Source: Beaufortia kweichowensis
Lineage: Eukaryota > Chordata > Actinopteri > Cypriniformes > Gastromyzontidae
Direction: 5' to 3'
NCBI GenBank assembly: GCA_019155185.1
Contig: CM032811.1
Location: 12,234,075 to 12,298,074 of the forward strand
DNA: 64,000 bases
Part shown: positions 26,051 through 38,460 of the stretch, piece by piece
Position numbering within the stretch: the stretch's first letter is position 1
Layout: each line of letters opens with the position of its first letter
Notes under the pieces: model-generated
What the model was told of the DNA's origin: nothing
Database searches by the model: none
The model's input: only the letters and a program-made list of their open reading frames with translations
Made by a program: the position numbers and the translations under genes

Positions 26051-29000
26051 TACGGGTCCGTCGTTAAAAGCGACAATATCCAAACGTGGTACTGCAATTA
26101 AAAAGTGTTTACTTATTAGAAACATACAAGATCATAAAAATCTCTCTTGTGGCACGATTTGGATATTACATGCGTAACGCGAAAATGATCACTGTATGCT
26201 GTAACCAATGCTTTGCAAAGATCTTGATTGTTTTTGAGAAGAAAAAACGGAAATAAATACAAAAACACGGAGGCAAACGTTTTCAAATGCATTTGTTATT
26301 CGTGAACGCCACTTTGATACACCCTTGTGAAAATAAATGTGCATAGATCAGTGGATCTCAACCATTTTTAAATGTACTGTCCACAACATTTTGCTTGGCA
26401 AAACTAGACATATGTAGGCCCATATTTGCTTTAAAAAAATAACCAAACAGTAGTACAGTAGTAATTTTCCATATCTTAACTGGTTTTAGCTTATTTTAAT
26501 GCTTGTTTTAAACTCTGAAGTTCTTGCAAATTTACAATGACTTTCTTAGCTAGTCAAAAGTTTCCTAAAATGTAATAAATATGAACTGTAGAGGTAAGTA
26601 TATATGTCATATACATATTTGTAACCAGCAAAAATTGTTATGATTATGATCATTACAGGTCAAACACACACCTCTGAACTTTGTGATAGCTCCGCTGGCC
26701 TTTCTCCAAGCAAGGAGAAAGTTTTTTCCATGACACCTACAGATACATATATAGACATTTTTACACCTTGACCTTTGAGATACAGATCATTATATCCATT
26801 TACATGCACTGTATTTAACACATGCTGGAAGTGTAGGTCCGCTGTTTCCTCGTGTCAGTTCTGGTGTTCACATCATTAAGAAACATCAAACATATCATCT
26901 TTGCTAAATTAGGTATATAGTAAATCTCCACATAAACTGGAGAACATCCATTGTGGAGAGCTGATGGAAACAAAAAATGACATTTTGAATCGTTCACGGC
27001 ACAATGTTTGAAAGACATGCAGGACATGTACAGATGTTCAAGTCAAGTCAGATCCATAGGGATCCATTTGACGTCATGTCAAAAGATGAGCCGTTGTGGT
27101 GACCTGAAAGGTTTAAAAGGTGAAAGAAAGCGTGTTTGTTAGAATTGTGAATACAGTAAACAAATTAGGATAACATAAAGGATGATTTCAAAGAAATTGT
27201 AGATTTTGACAGTCAGTTTGCTTCGTTACACATTTGTGTAGCATATATAGTGTCAATGGCTGTATAGGGAACCTCTCGTTTGGAGGAATAATGTTGATCA
27301 AATAAGACTTGCATGACATCTGGATGACAATAGGTGTGTATTTTCAGTTGATACGGGAATAATGCTGTGGTCAATCAAAGTAAAATCTCAATCTAAAGAT
27401 GCAACGAACCTGAACGTACGTTTTAACCACTGAGAAAGTCAAATGTCATATCTCTATGCAAGATGCAAATGCATCAGGCAAACTAGTTCATTGTCTATGT
27501 TCACAGCATAAAGCTTCTATTATGAACCATAAATGTGGTCGAGTAAAATTAAAACAGGTCTGATCAGAAACTTAAGTCTTCAGTTACTATGATGTTTGTC
27601 TCACATCGTTGCGTGCTGCTATCACAAGAAAAAGGAAAGGTGCCGTCACACGTTTACTTTAACATCACAACACATGAATATTCATGAGACAAATCACATT
27701 GTGACCATGACAACCATGTCTAGCAAAGAGCACAAAAACTGAATTGCGATCTTATTCTTGGTAAAAAAAGAAAACAACTTTTGAATAAAATGCAATAAGG
27801 CAACCTACAGTGTAGTAACAAAAATCAATTATGCAAAAATCGACTGCTCTTTTTTTTTTACAAAGTCAAGGTGACAATTTTGTATTTGAAAGCTAAACTG
27901 TTAATTTATCACATTTATTTTTACTAACTTTTTAAATGATAAAGATAGTCTGCCAGCATTACTGTCTTTCCTTTCCTTTGAAAATTACAACTCTGGTGTA
28001 GAAAAAGCGACTTGACTGTTTGCTTACTTTCCTTTTTCTCAAGTGTTTTAGAAAACAAGCACAAACCCTGCCACCTTTAAAAGACTCCACATAACAAACA
28101 TGATGTGCTTTTGTATTCTCTGTCACCCCCAAATCTCTCTGATTCCTATTCAAACCATCACTGAAACGAGCACCTTTCATCTACTCTTTCAATAAAAACA
28201 TTTAGAGACAAAAAGAAAAAGGCCTCAGGGATGAGGTTGTCCTTTTTCTTCCCAGTCTGTGGCCTGTATAATGGCAGTTTAATATGAGAGCTGAGAGACA
28301 AACTAGAAACAGAGAGCCGTTCGCTCTGTACCTTCTTACATGAAACCCATCAAAAAAGAAGAGTCCATCAGCATACATTTCTGATTCTCATGCATGATAT
28401 TTTTCTGGTAGACAAAGCAAAAACAAATATGGTATGAACACAAAATTGAAAAGTGTCAGACAAGCACTAGCCTTTTTAAATCCCTGGACCCCATCACGGG
28501 TCCAAAATAACATCATCAACAAGTTTCTTACATTTTTAAATTTCCTTTTTTATGAAATATAAATTTAAAATAAAAACATGAAATTTAAATTGAGTAAGCC
28601 AAAACTGCTAAATAAAATAAAAAAAAATCAAATACAAAACTTTGTTTTTTACTTTGTCAATAAACACGTTGTTTGTTAACTCTGGACCCGTCACATTTAA
28701 TTGGGTACTAAATTCACTATTTGATGGTCAATTATAAATGCACATCAAAGGTAATGGTAAATATCAGCTCTTCTCTTTGAAATTCACCCATGGGCTTTGT
28801 TCATGAAAGTACTCAAACACATTAATGTCGCTAAGAAGGTAAATGGTAGTGGAAACCTTAAAAAGAAAAGCCTTTTGAGCATTTAAGTTCAAGTAAGAGT
28901 CAACATGACATTTGACATTTGTTTCTTTACATGTGGGGTGAAATCAAGAGTGTTCATATATAATGCAAATTTATGGCATCCATGCCCTTTTTAAAGTATC

Positions 29001-32000
29001 TCTCTGGAACTATTCTGAGAGATTAGGTGCCATTAGATGTTTTATCTTGATATGATATTTGAGAATTTTGGAAAAAAATAATTACGCTTTATTGTTAAAT
29101 TATGCAATCATCTTAGCTGTAAGGTTTGGTTAAATGGGTAACTTAACAATGTAAATTAAATTAAATAAAACCTATCCAAGTCAAAAAGTGAGAAAAAATA
29201 TGAAGTTATGAAGTGAGGATGGGTCAATGGAGCAACTACACAGACAAAACGCTGGAATATGTATTAATTTTAGCAGTCGTATATGATTTATTTACTATGT
29301 GACTCACCTAACCTCTAACTCAACCTTTCTCATTTGCACCCACAAAACAAAAAGGCTCTGCCACTCATTTACATACACATACAGAGCTCACAAGTGAACG
29401 AGAACACAGCGCAGCGCCACCTAAAAACAAATTAGCATAATCACTTTTGCCGAGGATAACTTGGAACACCTGAACATCGACCGTAGTGTTTCAAAAGCAT
29501 TCATTACATTTACTGACACTAATTAAGCATCCACGAAGCCATAGGTTGCCATGGAGATCACCTGCGACAATACCAGTTTTCTTGGTGTCTACCTTTATCC
29601 AGAGTTTTAATCTACAGGTACAAGTGCGTCTTCCAATTAATTGTGTTGTCATGCTTTTTGGATTCCAGGCATCGACAGAATGAAGCATATGTAAATGAAC
29701 ACTGCACTTCAGAAGAGATGCTTTCAGAAAAGACTAACTTTAATTAAAAGCAAACAAAGCATCCAATCTTGCAAATGAGGTGTTTGTTGTGGGCTCGAGC
29801 ACATCTATAGCTTTGTGGATGATGCTGGTATGATTTTTACATGGGAATGACCCACAGTATCCAAACCAGCATGGAGGTACTGTATGATAGCAAACCAAAA
29901 AAAGTCAAACACATCTGATCCCCATTGACCTACATTGTATGGACACAAAACCATTTCTTAAAATATCTTCGTTTGTGTTCCACAGAAGAAAGAATCAAAC
30001 ATAATCAATTCAAGGGTCAGATCAGAAGAAAAATGCTAAAACCTAAAACAGATTTAATGTTACCGTCAATGAGATACCATAGCCAGCATACAAACTCCCA
30101 CCTGCCCACAACACAAAACCAACATCAATATCACTGTCACAATGTGTTAAGCTGTTAAACCAGCCACTTTCTTCCAACTCTGAAGCTTGACCCGTGAGAG
30201 GACGTCTAAGGATAGAGATTAAGAGAAACACCACAGAAGAAGATAAGGAGACAGTGGAGGTGTGTTTGGGAGGAAAGGGGGGAGCGCGTGAGAAAAAAAC
30301 CGCTTGATTTGGAATCTTCACAGTCTGCCTTCCGTTCTAAAAAAGCATAAATTGTCACCGTCGGAGAAAAGGAGGGGAAAAAAACACCAACAACCCGCAA
30401 ACAAAACACCTATTAATTAGAATGCGACACTGATGCAAAGCAATCTTGTGTTCTTCCATATTTATTAATTTCTTTTTTGTTTTGAAGTTATGAGCATTGA
30501 TTTTTCCTCGGTCGGAGGTCCAGAGTGGCGCTGAGACCATCTGTTCGGTAACAGCTCCTATGAGCCTTCCTCTCCACCTCCTCAAACACACACACAAACA
30601 CACACACTGTCATTCAGTCCACAGACAAGCAAACAAACAAACAAGTGGTGTCTATGCTGTGACTGTTGGTACAAGGTCCAGTCAAGTTTGCTTCTTTATA
30701 TTCTTTCCATTTTTTATTGTCTCTCCTAATTTAGATTTAAGTTTTTGCTTTTTGTCACTTTCACTTCTAGGGATAATAAAGAAATGACTGAAAATGATGA
30801 TTGAAGAGGATAAAAACATGGTGAACAGACCATTGCATTTACTACAGCTATACAGTATTTTAGAATTTCTGGACATTTTTAGAACTTAAATAACATATTA
30901 ATATTACAGTAATGGTCAAAAGTGATGTTCAACTTTTGGACAACTGACATCTTTGCTCTTTATTCAAATAAATGGATTAAATATTTTGTACGCATGCTGC
31001 ATTGGCGTGTTTGGAGTATAAACTTACACATAGAGGCAAGGTTTATAAAGACATCGCCCACGAGAATGACTACAAAATATTACCAAAAGAGAATTTACAG
31101 ATATTAATAACAAATAAAATTTGAGATAAAATCCCATCCAGAAATAATTCTCCATGGATAAAAGATACAGCAAAAGTGATGAGCCGGAGAAAATATTTGT
31201 ACAATATTTGTTTAAAAGCCCCCTCAAGTTAATCTAAACCATTAAAACATGAGGTGTATGGTACAAAATGAACAATACACAAAACTTTTATGGTATTTAT
31301 AGGACAAAATTATACATTGAATTTTATCTGTTATTAATATTCATTGATCCCCTCTTGTAGTAATATTCTCATTCTCAAGTCATTCTCTTGGGCCTTGAAT
31401 CAGTACCTTTAACAGTTTTTGTCGAGCCTTAAATTCTTCCAAAGTTAAACACTCCAAGTACAACTATGAATCATTTAATAATATCTATGATTCAAAAGCA
31501 AATACGTAAATGTTCAACCTACCAAAGTATTCCCTATACACTAGTTGTCTCTGCATAATCTGAGATACGAGTTAGCGTAGTTCAGCATCGAAAGAATTAC
31601 ACCATCACCTCTCGATTCCTCTTTCTTTGCACATGCACACACATGCACACAAGCGGCGCGCACCTGATAATGGTGTTTTCTTGTCACCTGTTTTTTCAGT
31701 GTGATCGAACAGCTCCTGACGCACACAGAGTGACAGTCGTGGGGAGGGCTGAGGTGTGCGGGGGGGGGCTGTGCTTTCACACAGCGTGTCAGGGGACATC
31801 AGTAGCCCTGGTGCAGCCCACGTCCATGTTGAATAATTCAGCCCACCTTCATTCCCTTCCACCTGAGGAGGTCTGTCTCCTAGCGTCACCTATGGGGCCA
31901 CTCAACTGCTCCCGAAAGGTCAGACTCTACCCCATCTGAGAGCCGGGCCGTGGGGGCTAATGCACTCCCTGTTTACCATCCAGCTAATGCTCCCTTGACT

Positions 32001-33553
32001 AATCTGACAAGCCCATGCCTCTCACCTTCAGAGCACCTTCAGACCAACCAACATGACTAAGTGCCTTCTCTGGTCTGAACCCGGTGTTGCAGGGGGCTTT
32101 TCGTGCCGATCAATCGATCCTTTTATTTTTTTGAGTAAAAAAGCGTTGAAGGCTGAGCTGATTTTATTTCAGAAGCGGGCCGATCCCATTTTGGCCCATT
32201 CGAGAGACACAGCAAAAGATGCAGTAGGATATTACAGCGAACATGCATGACACAAATGGGTGCATTTATCAGCAGTCGACTCGTATTGACTGAAATTAAA
32301 GAGCGCGAGGGGCCGGCCCAATCGTACCACGCGGCCCCTGAAATAATGGATTGGTACTTAGGGTTTAACTGAAGAGGACAGATTAAAGAATTTAATAAAT
32401 GAGATCCTATGAAATTATAGCATGTAATGACCAGATATTGATATACTGTAGAAATGATGATATGAACAAGGAAAAAGTAAACTCTTGCCCAAACAAGAAA
32501 GCCGACGTCTAACTGACAGTCTTTCAAATGGGTGATTTCTCATCGGGGAACCCGCAGCGGTGTGATTTTAAGATCGTAACAGGCTCAGACGTTTCACCTT
32601 TTATTCTGCTCTTTGTAATCTAAAACATTCCCATGATAACGCCCCAAAGAGACTCAGTAAAACTACAATCAATGATCTCAAAGCAAGAACAACACAGATT
32701 TTCCACAACGCGGTGACAACCGGCGTACACATTCTTCGATTAGTGAACAGGGTTTAGCCTTGTTAAGCCTCAAGAGAGGAAACTTTTATCTCCAAAACAA
32801 GGTTCTTGCACAAATATGAAATTTAGGTTAATGTAATTTTGCAAGAAACTACAGTTTTTTTGCTTTTGTCTTTGATTATTAGCTTTGAGACCATAGTGCA
32901 CATAAAAATTTTAACAAACATACACATTTAAAATGTTAAAGAAAAATTTATTGACAATACTAATGCCTGTACAATATTAAATTTTACACTACAAAAAATC
33001 TCTCTAGTCTAGCTAATAATACTTGCAACCAAGTAGCAAATATTAAATTACGAATCATAATGATCTTTGTGGTAAAAACAGAACTTGCATGGCCAATTAT
33101 GTCATTTTAGCCTTCTAAAAAATACCACTTAAAAGACAGCTAGTGGCAATCAAAAACACAGACGTTTGAGAAAGTACACTGCTGCAATAATTAAAACACA
33201 AATCAACTTGTTTTACCACGTTGACTTTGCTCAGATTAGACAGATCTGTCCACCAACGCTCGCAGAGAGCCACTGACAATCCCAAACACTGACATTAAAC
33301 TCTGGCCCTTCATCCCAAACAAACGCCTTACGCTATGATTCAATGTGTCACTGGTAAAATATTTATCACAAAAGAAAGGTTTCGTGAAGTTGCCTTTGAA
33401 AGTGGTCTTTGAGTCATTGTCTACATCTCTGTTTAATTGATTAAACCAGTAACGTTAAGGTGACTAAGTCAAGATTAAGTTTTTTAAAACCGCAGATATT
33501 GTCAGCAACTTTAAACTTAAACACAGATTGTGTAATAATCATATGTGTTTTAC
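26051..33553. other. etv1 upstream intergenic region
   Basis: No gene recognised. A weak foldback-repeat fragment lies at 29.9 kb. At 31.7-32.35 kb the sequence is more GC-rich and complex, including a run of nine G (31761-31769). It may be regulatory. I looked here for the missing dgkb C-terminal exons (GEPWMQTPC-type motif) and did not find them. Confidence 0.4.
29920..29995. mobile_element. Fragment of the same foldback family
   Basis: Contains CCCATTGACCTACATTGTAT and TTTGTGTTCCACAGAAGAAA, corresponding to the central and right parts of the element at 17.3-17.5 kb. Confidence 0.5.
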
Positions 33554-33606
33554 CTTGAATGGCACATTCTGGAGTCACCAGCTGGCGTTTTCTTGGAATC
33601 TTTAAC
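33554..33606 (-). pseudogene. Possible last surviving dgkb relic exon
   Basis: 53 nt with a good CATTTCAG acceptor and AAG|GTAAAA donor, immediately 3' of the accessory-domain exon. One frame reads VKDSKKTPAGDSRM, which vaguely resembles DGKB WGESKKRRSHRR. Assigned on position more than on sequence. Confidence 0.3.
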
Positions 33607-33962
33607 CTGAAATGTTTAAGATAATGATGATGCCCTTTGATAAGATATTGCTAAGATTCAGACTAATGCTAAACATGGCCAAAAACTGCAAGGCAGTACG
33701 TGCAACACCACAAAATCATTTCAAATCAAATCATTATGTTAAAACTGAACAATTGTCTTCATAATGCTACATCTGTTACCATTAGCAGATTAAAACTAAT
33801 TAGCATTTTTTTTGTCACAAAACATCAGTATTTTGCAAATAAAACAATCTAATGTTTTGTATCAAAAACAACACGCTACATATTTTTTCCAGTGGTTCTG
33901 CAGGGGGTGTTAAAGTGTTAGAAAGGTGATAAGACATGTGGTTTCTCACTTATTCTCATTAC

Positions 33963-34040
33963 CTTCACTTCAAGATAATCATGCAGCTGCTTGCAGCTGG
34001 CTGAGAGGGTCTTTGAAGATCCAAAGCTCCAAAATTCATC
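33963..34040 (-). pseudogene. dgkb: dgkb relic exon: kinase accessory domain
   Basis: 78 nt (26 codons), TTTGCAG acceptor and GTAATG donor. It reads DEFWSFGSSKTLSASCKQLH then DYLEVK, against DGKB [20 protein letters not shown] then HESVEIE, with two residues deleted. It is separated from the glycine-loop exon by about 12.5 kb in which the intervening exon was not found. Confidence 0.87.
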
Positions 34041-37000
34041 CTGCAAACAATAATACATACATTGTGAATGAATGTCAGTCTTCATTGTATATATTCAAAT
34101 GACTTATAATATAGTACAAAAGATGTTTGGATGAGGTGCTTTTGTTGACATTTTGGGTTGACAAGGAGGCCAGTCCTCTTTCATTTACTAAATATTTATA
34201 TTCTTTAAAAAATATAACCAACTCAGTATGCTTTAGAATTATCACATTTTTGAATAAGCAGGTAAAAAGAGCAGGAGGACTATGCATGTAAAAAGCTTAT
34301 AAGAAATAAAATATATGTAATGATTCATAATCATGTTTCATCTGTGACGGCTGCCATGGCTCACTGCACAAAACCGGCAGATATCCTGTGAGACTTAAGC
34401 ACACAACACCAGCCACAGTGCCCAGCTAGGGTCTGGACAGGGTAATCTAGCTGCCCCTTCAATTAAGAGTTGGTCCCTCACCCCACACAAGGTCTCTCTG
34501 GGACCGGGATCATAATCAGTGACCTCACCAAAACCATCCACCATCTGTTTTCATTACCAGCACACACACGCACCTGAACCATCTGCAGCATGGACCAAAC
34601 ATCACAAACCTTGAGTTTAGAAAATTATACTCTGCCACATCACTGGATATGATTTAAAGAAGCAAAGAAGGAAAAGTTTCAAAAAACAAAAATGATTAGT
34701 GACTTACAAAACAAAAGGCTGAAGTTTGGAGAGCACTACTGACATTCAAGAAAGAAAAATTAATATTAATATCTGAATTATTTCTTCTAGACTTCTAGAC
34801 ATCAATGAGATTAAATGGAGAGCAAATAAAAAGCTTTGCACAAGTCTTGTCTGCACATCAGAAATCTCACAAATGACTCCAATAGAGATCTCAACCATTT
34901 TACAAACTAAACTCAGATTTATCCGATTTATTTAGATTTGTCTGCAATCAAAAGTCATATTAGTGAAGATTTCAATATGAACATTTCTCATTAAATTTAC
35001 CTAAATCTAGATTATTTTACCTATACAATCTGCATGCATTTTACAGCTCTATACTCTTAATGTACTTTAACAGTTGTCTCATCTGTTTACTTTTATTAAA
35101 AGCAATTTTAAGAGAAACCTTAGTTGATACTCAAATAAAACACAACTGAGAACTCCTGAAATAAAAACAGATTTTTGGAGCATTATATCTTACCAACATC
35201 AATCTAAGCCTGTGTAATTAAAATAGAGATGACAGGGATTTTAACCTTATTTCACACACAATGGATTAAATTTATATTAATGATAGCACAACCTTAAGTG
35301 CCAAGCCAAAGCATTTATGAACCTGACTGAATTCTCAGCACCGCAAATCCACAACAGGATATCAATCAGAGGAATCACGACGGGGGAAAAACCTTTTAAA
35401 ACAAGCTGATGTGCAGAAAATGTGCCGTAAAAAATGGCTCTCTCTTTGCTGGATCCCGGCCCCAACAACCTGGATCTATTAGTATAAGCAGGACAACAAT
35501 CGCTGAATTATTGATTTCCTCATTAGACTTTTTGTCAGGACCATTTAGTGATGTTAAAAATGAGCTTTCATTAGCCACTTGCAGGAGAACCTCGACCGCT
35601 TTGATTTATAATGTGCAACATGGTCAATAGTCACGGGGAGACACGGAGGAGTTCAGATGAGGAAAACGGCACGCAGTAGCTTCCGTATGTAATAACACAC
35701 ACCTCAAAGCATAAATATCATGTACACACACTACCTTAACACAGCAGGGGGAGATGTGTTAAACACCCTCCTCTTAGTGTATACTTACTGTTAAGACATG
35801 CTGGATTAACATATGGACGTTTACGTATGTTATGGGTTTCTATATGTCTGAACAGGACTGCTAATTAAAAAACTGCTAATTAAAAGCTGCGCATGCATTA
35901 AAACCCAGAGCAAAATGACGTTGGATTGTTTATTTAGCACAAACCGCTACATGTAAAAGGCCTCGAGTTGTAATGGTTAGGTGCTTTATCTCTGTCTGTC
36001 TCTAAAGCCATATGCTAGGTATATTTCTTGTGAAGAACTGTTATTGTCTGAACATTTTCCTACTACTGAAGCTCTAAAATATCATCAACGTTTGGATACA
36101 AAAATATGTGTTTGTAACACTTACAGAAAATCACATGAATTTTACCCGTTTTATATTTAATATATGGGTTTTACAATGAACCTTTGAATTGGGGATTCAC
36201 ACAAAAATGTGACCACATGTGTTTTTGCACACAAATCATTTGGCTTTTCTGTAAGGGAACGATTAGAAAGAAATAAGGGGGAATATTTACTAACTTTCAC
36301 AGGAATTGAAGATCTAAAACAAAACAAAAAAATATAGAATCAACAATAATAAAAAATGGGGCCACGATTGGGCCAAATATAGACAGACGCAGGTTTAAAT
36401 TAAAACAGGTAGAACATTTAATAATACAACCCCAAAATGTTTAGAGAGTAACACAAATACTACTACTAATACTAATACTATGAGTAATTTAAGGATCTCT
36501 GAAGTGCGTCTCTTTTTCTCAGACATCGTCTCTGATTCTCAGAACGGTTAGACATTCAAGCACAAGATCAGAAAAGATTGAGGCGAGATGGTTCCTCAGT
36601 CGATTCCCTCCACTTAACCTAACAAGAGTGCTAAAGCGACAAATCAAGCCGATCCCTTTGCTCATTAGGTAATTAGGAGCATCTCATCTCTTCAATCGGA
36701 TTCCCATCTGTTCAGTTCCCTTTCAGCGACGCACACAAGCGGGACTGATAGACAGGGCCACAGCTGCACTGGAGACTGCAGGAAAGATCCATTCAAACAC
36801 TATGAGAGTCCAATAAAATTCAGGGTTTTTCTTAATTGAAACAGGTGTGAATCAGATCACTGACATCACCTTGTTACATACTGAAGCGAGAAAAACACAA
36901 TGTTTGTTTTACATTAAGAAAGTATGTAAGTAGGAAGTGTTGGGAAGGTTTTTTATTCTTTCATATTTACTCAATAAGTGACTTCAGGCAAAGTGTCACG

Positions 37001-37255
37001 GTGGCGTTGTTGACCTCGGGCGACTTTGCCCCTCACTGGTTTCCGCTGCGTCTGTGGAAGGCAAACGTACCTTTGCCATTGATTTTTTCTTTGACACGTA
37101 ATCTAACCTGCAGTGATGTACGACCTCATTCTCACACTAATTTCTTCTTTATCTGAGGTGATAAATATCACATTGATATTACTACTGTACCTCTGTCAGG
37201 ACTGCACTGATACACTGGTTGGTACAACATGACACTACGAGCGAGTGAGCAGGCG

Positions 37256-37257
<2 letters not shown>

Positions 37258-37298
<41 letters not shown>
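37258..37298. repeat. (GA)n microsatellite
   Basis: Nearly perfect GA tract within the dgkb relic interval. The overlapping minus-strand SLSL frame is an artefact. Confidence 0.92.
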
Positions 37299-37300
<2 letters not shown>

Positions 37301-37436
37301 CTTGCTGATTTTCTACGCAAACCAAACTGATACTTTAGCTCAAATCCAAAATTGTATATAGAGTAAATCCAAACCATTATACAAACTCTAGTAAAATGTA
37401 TTTTGCAGAAGATATTTTCAAGATTTAAGGGACAGT

Positions 37437-37580
37437 TCTGTCAAAAATAAAAAATATTTGAGAAATGTCAATGGGGGTCAATGTTGTTCGGTTACCAAAA
37501 TTCTTTAAAATATCTTCTTTTGTGTTCTGCAGAAGAAAGAAAGTCATACAGGGTTGAAATGACATGAGTAAAAATCTTGC
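37437..37580. mobile_element. Fragment of the same foldback family
   Basis: Contains TGTTCTGCAGAAGAAAGAAA, then GTCATACAGGGTTGAAATGA and CATGAGTAAA, the right arm of the element seen at 17.3-17.5 kb. The spurious minus-strand frame over it is not a gene. Confidence 0.55.
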
Positions 37581-38254
37581 GTTGACCAACAACAATAATG
37601 TTTTGCAATCCTTGCATGCCGAGTTGTTGGTCTCTAGATATATTGAAAAAAGACACTTGAAACGGCAAAGTCAAGCACATCATATTTTAAGTGTATGGTA
37701 GGCTCACCAGACTCCCAGTTGCAGTTATTGGCTGTAAAGTGTGAAGGAGGCGAGGTTCCCTGGCAGCTGGCAGCCCTGCAGGCGTCAGGAGCTCCACATG
37801 GGGCCGTGGGTACTGAAGAGGTTGCCTCGAAGGTGGGGGAGAGCTCGGCAGGGGAAGGAGGCCTTTCTGGTATCACCAGACTCTCAAAAAGAGAGTGAAG
37901 GCCAAACCAAAGGGGTGATCACAACTGAAAAACGAAAAGGGATAAACCTTGAGGTCTCTGTTGTTGATGTGAAATATTGGTGCACATGTTAAACACTGTA
38001 CAGTAAGGGTTTCCCAGTGGAATTCTGTTTCAGGTTGGGAAATGTCCCGAGTCTCTGCAGATGGTGAACAGCATCTGCCAACCGAGTCTAAGAGATGCAA
38101 CACAGGTAATCAGATAACAGCAAGTCCTGGCATGTCGACAATGTGAATAAACTGAGAATAAAGCATAGAGGAACTGGCCGCTTGCCATCAACGTGACATC
38201 AAACACAATGGGGACATCCAATAAACGAATGGGTTCATTGTATTCAGGATGCCA

Positions 38255-38460
38255 TAGAAGAACCATTTTTGCCTAAATGGTTCCATAAACATTCGAAGAA
38301 CCTTTCTGCTTCACTAAAGGTTTTTTTCTACTAAAATGAAAGTTTCTTCATACTATTAAAAGTTTTAAAAAAAATAGTGCATTTAAGAACCTTTGACAGA
38401 AAAGTTTTTAGGAAAATAAAAATAGTTCTTTTATGGCATTGTTGTGAAGAACCTGTTGTG
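38255..38460. mobile_element. Dispersed GAAGAACC-type repeat
   Basis: Multiple diverged copies of AAGAACCATTTTTG and GAACCTTTCTGCTTC motifs on both strands across about 200 bp, matching a foldback DNA repeat frequent in fish genomes. Confidence 0.5.

Noticed and set aside
25849..26101. Plus- and minus-strand ORFs over the etv1 promoter region
   Set aside because: Open only because the region is GC-rich; position and splice donor fit a 5' non-coding exon and promoter better.
32123..32527. 134-codon minus-strand ORF
   Set aside because: No homology recognised, no flanking splice signals fitting dgkb, and amino-acid composition looks like translated non-coding DNA.
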